Of a DNA stretch of 11,421 nucleotides, positions 5,876 through 11,421 are shown piece by piece. The translations under genes and the position numbers were made by a program. How positions within the stretch are numbered: the first letter of the stretch is position 1; the number at the start of each line of letters is the position of its first letter. The DNA lies in the NCBI GenBank assembly GCA_020347085.1, contig CP070769.1, positions 632,304-643,724 on the forward strand. Reading direction: 5' to 3'. A model generated the notes under the pieces. The model did not search any database. It had not been told where the DNA came from and saw only the letters and a list, made by a program, of their open reading frames with translations. This DNA comes from Desulfobacterales bacterium (lineage in GTDB: Bacteria; Desulfobacterota; Desulfobacteria; Desulfobacterales; C00003060).

Positions 5876-6901
5876 TCACTTGCCCAGGTAATCGTTTGCC
5901 AGAATCTCAGCAATTTGGACGGCATTGGTTGCCGCACCCTTACGTATGTTGTCCGACACCACCCACAGATTGATCCCATTTGGGACAGACTCATCTGCCC
6001 TGATACGCCCCACAAAGGTATCATCCCGACCTGCCGCATCAATCGGCATAGGATACAGATTCTTTGATGGATCATCCACAACGGTCACTCCTGGTGCGTC
6101 TTCGAGCAAGGTCCGCACCTCATCCGCGGTGATAGGATCTCGGGTTTCCACATTAATTGACTCTGAGTGGCTGAAAAAGACCGGCACGCGGATAGTCGTC
6201 GCAGTAATGCCAATGGAATCATCTTCCAGAATCTTTCGCGTTTCGTTGACCATCTTCATCTCTTCCTTGGTATATCCATTCTCAAGGAAGACATCAATGT
6301 GGGGGAGACAGTTGAACGCGATTCGGTGGGGATAGACTTTTTTTTCGGGTTCAAGAAAATTTAGCATGGCCTTTGTCTGATCGTATAGTTCGTCTATCGC
6401 CTTCTTGCCTGTCCCTGAAACAGCCTGGTAGGTAGAAACCACAATACGCTTGATCCCCGCCATCCTGTGAATGGGGGCTAGGGCCACGACCATCTGGATC
6501 GTGGAGCAATTCGGATTTGCAATGATTCCCTTATTCGGATACTGGCCTACAGCATGAGGGTTCACCTCAGGGACGACTAGGGGTACATCAGGATCCATGC
6601 GCCAAGCCGCAGAATTGTCAATGACCACACATCCGTCCCTGGCTGCAACTGGGGCATACTTCTGGCTGGTTGCACCACCAGCCGAAAAGATACCGATGTC
6701 AACCTCACTGAAAGATTCTTCGGTCAACTCCTCAACCGGAATCTCCTTACCCTTAAAGCGGAGTTTCCTGCCCGCAGACCTGGCTGTTGCCAGCAATTTG
6801 AGGTTCTTTATTGGAAAATCCCTCTCTTGCAGGCACGCTATCATCTGGTTTCCGACAGCACCGGTGGCCCCAGCCACTGCTACGTTAAAAAGTTTATTCA
6901 T
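5876..6901 (-). CDS. asd: Aspartate-semialdehyde dehydrogenase
   Basis: This 341-residue cytoplasmic enzyme reduces beta-aspartyl phosphate to aspartate semialdehyde with NADPH, the branch-point step for lysine, diaminopimelate, threonine and methionine. The Rossmann motif GATGAVG is at 11-17. NPNCST (129-134) holds the catalytic C132, Q159 follows in STYQAVSG, R238 lies in IRVPVF and H245 is the general base in FFSHSES. The C-terminal NIRKGAATNAVQIAE is typical. The ATG start has GAGAGG eight bases upstream. It lies 61 bp after leuB on the same strand and probably shares its transcript. Length and motifs are those of the bacterial enzyme, with nothing missing. Confidence 0.97.
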   Translation of the reverse strand: MNKLFNVAVAGATGAVGNQMIACLQERDFPIKNLKLLATARSAGRKLRFKGKEIPVEELTEESFSEVDIGIFSAGGATSQKYAPVAARDGCVVIDNSAAWRMDPDVPLVVPEVNPHAVGQYPNKGIIANPNCSTIQMVVALAPIHRMAGIKRIVVSTYQAVSGTGKKAIDELYDQTKAMLNFLEPEKKVYPHRIAFNCLPHIDVFLENGYTKEEMKMVNETRKILEDDSIGITATTIRVPVFFSHSESINVETRDPITADEVRTLLEDAPGVTVVDDPSKNLYPMPIDAAGRDDTFVGRIRADESVPNGINLWVVSDNIRKGAATNAVQIAEILANDYLGK

Positions 6902-6962
6902 TCTTTTCCTCTCTGTTGCCGAATGATAGAAGTGCGAGATGCATGGATATCAACATCCGGCA

Positions 6963-8039
6963 TCAGCCAGCTGACGATTCTATGAAGTCAACAATCAGGT
7001 CCCCGACATCTGACGTAGAATATCCCATCTGACCGGCTGTCACGCCTTTTAAGTCCTTCTCAAGGACCTTCATCACGGCCATCTCGATCAATTGTGCCGC
7101 TTCAGTTTCCCCAAGGGTGTCAAGCATAAGCTGTGCAGCCAAGATGGCCGCGATCGGGTTCACTGAGTTTTGTCCCGCGTATTTTGGCGCCGAACCACTG
7201 ATAGGCTCAAACATGCAGATCCCTTCCGGATTGATATTGGCCCCGGCTGCCATCCCCATGCCGCCCTGGAGAACGGCACCGAGGTCGGTAATAATATCAC
7301 CGAACATGTTATCGGTCACAATGACGTCGAACCTTTCAGGGTTCATCATCATCCACATACACAAAGCATCGACATGGGCGTAGTCGGTCTCGATATCTGG
7401 ATAGTCCGGAGCAACCTCCTTAAAGGTGCGTTCCCACAGATCAAACGCATAGGTCAGGACATTGGTCTTGCCGCACAGCGTTAACTTCTTGGCCTGATTG
7501 CGCTGTCCGCAAAGGTCAAAGGCATATCGGATGCAGCGTTCTACCCCCGTTCTCGTGCTGATCGATTCTTGGATGGCCACTTCATGTGGCGTACCGCGCC
7601 TAAGGCATCCCCCTGCTCCTGCATACAGACCTTCCGTATTTTCCCGGATGACTACGAAATCGATGTCCTCAGGCCTCTTGTCCTTCAAAGGGATCTCCAC
7701 ACCAGGGTAAAGCTTAACAGGGCGCATGTTAATGTACTGATCCAGCTCAAACCGAAGCTTCAAAAGAATACCCTTCTCCAGCACACCAGGCGGCACATCC
7801 GGATGACCCACAGCCCCAAGATAGATGGCATGGTGAGCCTTTATCGACTCAAACACCTCATCAGAAAGGATCTCTCCTGTCTTCTTGTAGCGCTCGCCAC
7901 CCAGGTCATAACGATGACAAAAAATCTGAAAGCCATACTTACGGGAGGCTGCTTCAACGACCTTTATCCCCTCGGCGATGACCTCGGGGCCGGTCCCATC
8001 ACCAGGAATCACGGCTATGTCATATTGCTTCTGTTTCAT
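6963..8039 (-). CDS. leuB: 3-isopropylmalate dehydrogenase
   Basis: This 358-residue enzyme oxidises and decarboxylates 3-isopropylmalate with NAD+, giving the leucine precursor 2-oxoisocaproate. The beta-decarboxylating dehydrogenase signatures are present: GDGTGPEV (13-20), R96 and R106 around LRFELDQYINMRP, R132 in IRENTEGLYAG with Y139, K191 in KTNVLT, D224, and the metal ligands D248 and D252 in FGDIITD. GSAPKYAG follows at 282-289. The sequence style also recalls tartrate and homoisocitrate dehydrogenases, but the leuCD context favours LeuB. The ATG lies 4 bp after the leuD stop. Its ribosome-binding site is weak (AAGGCGG, rather distant), so it probably depends on coupling to leuD. Confidence 0.93.
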   Translation of the reverse strand: MKQKQYDIAVIPGDGTGPEVIAEGIKVVEAASRKYGFQIFCHRYDLGGERYKKTGEILSDEVFESIKAHHAIYLGAVGHPDVPPGVLEKGILLKLRFELDQYINMRPVKLYPGVEIPLKDKRPEDIDFVVIRENTEGLYAGAGGCLRRGTPHEVAIQESISTRTGVERCIRYAFDLCGQRNQAKKLTLCGKTNVLTYAFDLWERTFKEVAPDYPDIETDYAHVDALCMWMMMNPERFDVIVTDNMFGDIITDLGAVLQGGMGMAAGANINPEGICMFEPISGSAPKYAGQNSVNPIAAILAAQLMLDTLGETEAAQLIEMAVMKVLEKDLKGVTAGQMGYSTSDVGDLIVDFIESSAG

Positions 8040-8043
8040 CGAT

Positions 8044-8538
8044 CTAAGGCCGCCTTTTGTTTAATAGATAGGACATGAGTCCGCCAGCCTGAATCAGCTC
8101 TTGCATGAAGGGCGGTATCGGATTTGCAGAAAATCGCTTTCCATTGGTATGGTCCACAATCTCACCCGTATCTTGGTTTACGGAGATCCGGTCTCCCTCC
8201 TGAATCCCTTGGAACACTCCAGAGGACTCAAAAATCGCGAGACCCATGTTAAAAGCATTTCTGAAGAATATACGGGCAAAGCCCTCCGCGATGACACAAG
8301 AAATGCCAGTCCCTTTTATCGCCATAGGGGCGTGCTCCCGCGAGGAACCGCATCCAAAATTCTTCCCCGCGACAATGATATCCCCCGGCTGCACCTTTTC
8401 AGTAAACGTGGGGTCCACCCCTTCCATGCAATGCCTGGCTAGTTCTTTTATGTCATTGGTCACCAGATACATGGCAGGGATGATCACATCCGTGTCGACA
8501 TTATGCCCAAACTTCCAGACGGTCCCTTCTATTTTCAT
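8044..8538 (-). CDS. leuD: 3-isopropylmalate dehydratase, small subunit
   Basis: The product pairs with LeuC to isomerise 2-isopropylmalate to 3-isopropylmalate. At 164 residues from the chosen ATG it has the short archaeal/HacB-type length rather than the roughly 200 residues of E. coli LeuD. The opening MKIEGTVWKFGHNVDTDVI, with its DTD motif, and KNFGCGSSREHAP (about 59-71), the swivel-domain loop closing over the active site, are diagnostic. A longer open frame begins at a TTG at 8580, but the ATG at 8538 has AAGG five bases upstream and starts where the family starts. It is 4 bp ahead of leuB and 281 bp after leuC, an unusually large gap filled by repeats. Confidence 0.95.
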   Translation of the reverse strand: MKIEGTVWKFGHNVDTDVIIPAMYLVTNDIKELARHCMEGVDPTFTEKVQPGDIIVAGKNFGCGSSREHAPMAIKGTGISCVIAEGFARIFFRNAFNMGLAIFESSGVFQGIQEGDRISVNQDTGEIVDHTNGKRFSANPIPPFMQELIQAGGLMSYLLNKRRP

Positions 8539-8603
8539 GCTTACCTTGTTTGATATTTTCTTTGCCTTTAAGGGATACAAGCACGAGAAGTGCGGTGTCG
8601 ACT

Positions 8604-8691
8604 CTCGCTACAGTTGAACTGTAGCGAGCGCATTCCCTGTCCCGATTTATCCCGATTCATCGGGATTTATCGGGACTGCAGGGAGCTTCAA
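8604..8691. repeat. TCCCG-core palindromic repeat, copy B (double hairpin)
   Basis: The first hairpin has a perfect 10-bp stem, CTCGCTACAG (8604-8613) with CTGTAGCGAG (8619-8628), around a TTGAA loop. The second is a large near-palindrome with TCCCGA...TCGGGA repeated inside (8640-8675), flanked by CCCTG and CAGGG. The TTGAACTG start, the GCGAGCGCATTCCCTGTCCCGA block (in parts) and the CTGCAGGGAGCTTCAA end are shared with 2388-2448; the centre is expanded here. It lies inside the leuC-leuD spacer and may affect mRNA processing. Confidence 0.75.
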
Positions 8692-8727
8692 TCGTTGCGT
8701 TGTCGAGTCGTTAAAACTTACTACATC

Positions 8728-8772
8728 CAACTACTCAACTACTCAACTACTCGACCACCCAACCACTCAACC
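8728..8772. repeat. 8-bp tandem repeat in the leuC-leuD spacer
   Basis: CAACTACT occurs three times exactly (8728-8751), then in diverging units CGACCACC, CAACCACT and a partial CAACC, about 5.6 units in all. No gene or binding role can be assigned. It may change unit number between strains by slippage. Confidence 0.85.
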
Positions 8773-8819
8773 ATTTCATCGTTACCTTTACTGCATTCAA
8801 AACCCCACCATGCCATCCA

Positions 8820-10079
8820 TCACAGTTCCTCCGGACTCCCAATTCGTCCAAGTATAGCCGATGCGGCTGCCACAGCGGGATTGGCAAGATAAACCTCGCT
8901 GGAGGTGTGCCCCATGCGGCCCACGAAATTGCGGTTGGTAGTTGCCACGGCCCGTTCCTCCGGCCCCAGAATTCCCATAAAACCTCCTAGACAGGGGCCA
9001 CACGTGGGGGGGCTCACAATCGCCTTGGCTAAGAGAAAGACCTCCAAAAGGCCCTCGGCCATTGCTTGGCGGTACACAGTAGGCGTTGCAGGTACAATAA
9101 TAAGACGAATATCCTTGTCAACTGTGTGGCCGTTCAAGACACTGGCTGCCAGGCGCAGGTCTTCAATCCGGCCGTTTGTACAAGACCCTATCACCGCCTG
9201 TTGGATAGGAATGGTTCCCACTTCTGAGATACCCCGGGTGTTTTCGGGGAGATAGGGGAATGCCACCTGGGGTTCGATACCAGAGACGTCATACGTCTTT
9301 GACTCTGCGTACCGAGCATCAGGATCACTCGTGTAGCACTCAAAGGGGCGTTTTGCACGAGGCCTTATGTAATCGAGTGTCGCTTCATCTGGAGATATCA
9401 TGCCACATTTGGCTCCGGCTTCAACGGCCATGTTGGCCATGGTCATACGATCGGCAACGGGCAGGTGGCTGATCACGTCCCCTGTGAATTCCATGACCTT
9501 GTATGTGGCGCCGTCTACCCCAATGTCGCCAATGGTGTAAAGGATCAAATCCTTTCCAGTCACCCACTTCCCGAGCTGCCCGCGATATGTGAGCTTGATC
9601 GATTCCGGAACCTTAAACCAGACCTCGCCCGTAATCATGGCCGCAGCAATGTCTGTACTTCCGACGCCTGTGGCAAAGGCTCCCAAGGCTCCATAGGTGC
9701 AGGTGTGACTGTCAGCTCCAATCACCACTTCTCCCGGCAGTACCAAACCTTGTTCCGGCAGAAGCGCATGCTCGATCCCCATTTCACCCAGTTCAAAGAA
9801 ATGCTTAATATGATATTTCTTGGCAAAGGTGCGCATAGTCTGCACCTGCATAGCAGACTGGATGTCCTTGTTCGGGACAAAGTGGTCCGGCACCAGAGCA
9901 ATTCTTTCTGGGTCAAACACGGATTCTACACCTGATTTTTCAAACAGATCGATTGCAATGGGGGCCGTGATATCGTTGGCCAAAGCCATGTCGATGCGAA
10001 CATTAATAAGTTCACCAGGTACTACTGTGTCTTGGCTTGCATGGGCAGCCAAGATTTTTTCCGCAATGCTTTGAGGCAT
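8820..10079 (-). CDS. leuC: 3-isopropylmalate dehydratase, large subunit
   Basis: This 419-residue aconitase-family protein carries the [4Fe-4S] cluster of isopropylmalate isomerase. The cluster cysteines are C300 (GSCTNGR) and C360/C363 (PTCGPCLGG). GADSHT (121-126) and MGHTSSEVYLANP (389-401) are further family signatures. It is the short type (about 420 residues, LeuC2/HacA-like) instead of the roughly 466 residues of enterobacterial LeuC, in keeping with the short LeuD. The ATG follows the pssA stop by 2 bp and has only a poor ribosome-binding site, so translation is probably coupled to pssA. leuA, often found at this place in related gene orders, is absent here. Confidence 0.97.
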   Translation of the reverse strand: MPQSIAEKILAAHASQDTVVPGELINVRIDMALANDITAPIAIDLFEKSGVESVFDPERIALVPDHFVPNKDIQSAMQVQTMRTFAKKYHIKHFFELGEMGIEHALLPEQGLVLPGEVVIGADSHTCTYGALGAFATGVGSTDIAAAMITGEVWFKVPESIKLTYRGQLGKWVTGKDLILYTIGDIGVDGATYKVMEFTGDVISHLPVADRMTMANMAVEAGAKCGMISPDEATLDYIRPRAKRPFECYTSDPDARYAESKTYDVSGIEPQVAFPYLPENTRGISEVGTIPIQQAVIGSCTNGRIEDLRLAASVLNGHTVDKDIRLIIVPATPTVYRQAMAEGLLEVFLLAKAIVSPPTCGPCLGGFMGILGPEERAVATTNRNFVGRMGHTSSEVYLANPAVAAASAILGRIGSPEEL

Positions 10080-10081
10080 TT

Positions 10082-10867
10082 CTATACCGGCTTTTCGTAG
10101 GGGGTATTCAGTGTTTCGCTGGCGGCTGCTTCACCTTGGCGCTTCTTACGAAGCCATAACGTGGTGAAAGGCCCTGAAATGACATAGGATAGCATAATAA
10201 GGAAGCAGGCAACAGCTGGCTCCGCTGCAATGAGAATGAAAAGCATGACAACGACGACCAGCATATTAAACTTCATCTTCTTGAACAAACCTGTATGCTT
10301 AAAGCTGTAATATTTCAATGTGCTGACCATCAGGCAAGACAGCATGTATATCATGATTAGGATCGTCACGTGGTTGGTGGTTCCTGTTCCGCCGAGGCGG
10401 TGGTGCAGGAGCACCGTAGCAGCGATCATAAAAGCTGCTGCTGGAATCGGGAGTCCTTTAAAGTAATCACTCCTCATGACATGGGCCTGGACATTAAAGC
10501 GTGCAAGCCGCAATGTGCCGCAGGCGACAAAAATAAGCGCTGCCAACCAGCCCAGTCTGCCAAAGGGTTGAAGGGCCCACAGATAAACCAGGACTCCGGG
10601 TGCAACGCCAAAGGATATGGCGTCACTGAGGGAGTCATATTCCAGGCCGAACTTGCTCACAGTCCGGGTGACCCGTGCGATCTTACCGTCCAGCGCATCA
10701 AAAATGGCGGCTAACATGATCGCAATGGCTGCCTTCAAGAAGTGACTCTGGATGGCGGCTATAATGGCATAGAAACCGCAAAAGAGATTGGCTGTGGTAA
10801 GAAGGTTGGGCAGGACGTAAATCCCGCGCTGCAATTGTCTTCTATCTGATCGTTTTTTTCTTTTCAT
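10082..10867 (-). CDS. pssA: CDP-diacylglycerol-serine O-phosphatidyltransferase
   Basis: This 261-residue inner-membrane enzyme makes phosphatidylserine from CDP-diacylglycerol and serine. It carries the CDP-alcohol phosphotransferase motif D60-G61..A64-R65........G74...D78...D82, read in DALDGKIARVTRT and the following segment, with metal-binding aspartates. A basic N-terminus (MKRKKRSDRR) precedes several hydrophobic segments (roughly 25-55, 85-115, 130-155 and two more after 165). It is the membrane-integral subclass II type, not the E. coli PLD-like PssA. Its ATG overlaps the psd stop as ATGA, so the two are translationally coupled. Product and next enzyme are thus encoded together for phosphatidylethanolamine synthesis. 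Confidence 0.95.
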   Translation of the reverse strand: MKRKKRSDRRQLQRGIYVLPNLLTTANLFCGFYAIIAAIQSHFLKAAIAIMLAAIFDALDGKIARVTRTVSKFGLEYDSLSDAISFGVAPGVLVYLWALQPFGRLGWLAALIFVACGTLRLARFNVQAHVMRSDYFKGLPIPAAAFMIAATVLLHHRLGGTGTTNHVTILIMIYMLSCLMVSTLKYYSFKHTGLFKKMKFNMLVVVVMLFILIAAEPAVACFLIMLSYVISGPFTTLWLRKKRQGEAAASETLNTPYEKPV

Positions 10868-11421
10868 AATAAGTGCCCCAAAATCGATTTGCCGGCCAGG
10901 ACCTTATCTCCTGCTGACACGGCAGGTACTGTGTCTTCAGGAAGGTAAACATCCAGCCGGGATCCGAAACAGATCATACCAAAACGCTCCCCGCGCCTCA
11001 AAAGGTCTCCTTTGCGTATCTTGCAGATGATCCGCCTTGCAATGAGCCCCGCGATCTGAATGACGATTAACTTGCGACCACGGCCTATTTCCAGGCTGAT
11101 GGCGTTTCGTTCGTTGTTTGCGGAGGCCTTGTCCAAGTTAGCTGAAAAGAATTTACCTGGATGATAAACAACGTCGGTGACCCTGCCATTGTCAGGCATT
11201 CGGTTGACGTGCACGTTGAAGACTGACATAAAGATACTCATCTTAAGCATTTTCTCAGCAGCAAATTCATTCTCTGGCACCACGCCCACCGATAGAACCT
11301 TGCCGTCTGCCGGGGAGACAATAGCTCCCCCTTCCTCGGGAATGACCCGTTCCGGATCCCTGAAGAAGAAACACACAAAGGCGGTCACTGCCAGAAGAAA
11401 CAGGGCTAAGGCATGCCACCC
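10864..11421 (-). CDS. psd: Phosphatidylserine decarboxylase, partial (N-terminus beyond window)
   Basis: The frame is open to the right edge; 185 residues are visible, and probably only the first 25-35 are missing judging by the short bacterial type. The enzyme decarboxylates phosphatidylserine to phosphatidylethanolamine, using a pyruvoyl group made by self-cleavage. Visible motifs are a hydrophobic N-terminal stretch, FFRDPER, SPADGK (with the catalytic Asp), FNVHVNR (with the catalytic His) and FGSRLDVYLP near the C-terminus. In the last motif, cleavage at the Gly-Ser bond would give the pyruvoyl-bearing small chain. The GTG at 11388 is internal and should not be taken as the start, because the upstream codons encode the membrane segment. 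It overlaps pssA by 4 bp. Confidence 0.95.
   Translation of the reverse strand, partial: GWHALALFLLAVTAFVCFFFRDPERVIPEEGGAIVSPADGKVLSVGVVPENEFAAEKMLKMSIFMSVFNVHVNRMPDNGRVTDVVYHPGKFFSANLDKASANNERNAISLEIGRGRKLIVIQIAGLIARRIICKIRKGDLLRRGERFGMICFGSRLDVYLPEDTVPAVSAGDKVLAGKSILGHLL

Noticed and set aside
8539..8580. TTG start 14 codons upstream for leuD
   Set aside because: No ribosome-binding site, and the family begins at MKIEG. The ATG at 8538 has AAGG in place.
1..11421. CRISPR array, tRNA or rRNA genes, intact transposase, defence system
   Set aside because: None seen: no regularly spaced repeats with unique spacers, no cloverleaf recognised, and every long frame is explained by the genes listed.

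Overview
The window looks like a chromosome segment from an anaerobic member of the former Deltaproteobacteria (Desulfobacterota). The basis is the run of genes psd-pssA-leuC-leuD-leuB-asd on one strand and the short 'archaeal-type' isopropylmalate isomerase subunits, plus many palindromic intergenic repeats. The lineage is an inference from gene order and protein style, not from a marker gene.

Layout: positions 1-595 hold no convincing gene. They carry GC-rich hairpins, a roughly 115-bp palindromic element and an isolated promoter-like sequence. A strong sigma70-type promoter (596-624) follows, then a fluoride riboswitch (crcB motif, about 639-698) and an intrinsic terminator (782-822). Next comes a plus-strand gene for a monovalent cation:proton antiporter (840-2324). 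This is the most notable unit in the window: a fluoride-sensing leader controlling an antiporter instead of the usual CrcB or CLC-F exporter.

Everything to the right is on the minus strand. Read in transcription order from the right edge it is: psd (cut by the window edge), pssA, leuC, leuD, leuB, asd, greA, a glycine-zipper lipoprotein, rpoZ, a ttcA-like tRNA thiolase and a small VOC-fold protein. The VOC gene converges on the antiporter gene. psd and pssA overlap by 4 bp, pssA and leuC are 2 bp apart, leuD and leuB 4 bp, rpoZ and the ttcA-like gene 9 bp. These spacings suggest two co-transcribed groups: phospholipid, leucine and aspartate-family synthesis first, then transcription and tRNA housekeeping.

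Psd and PssA make phosphatidylethanolamine from CDP-diacylglycerol and serine. LeuC, LeuD and LeuB carry out the isomerisation and oxidation steps of leucine synthesis. Asd makes aspartate semialdehyde for lysine, threonine, methionine and diaminopimelate. leuA is not in the window. Spacers in this strand carry at least two families of palindromic repeats: a roughly 76-bp core with self-complementary arms that differ between copies (152-266 and 5758-5862), and hairpins built around a TCCCG/CGGGA core (2388-2448, 3005-3120, 5081-5194, 8604-8691).
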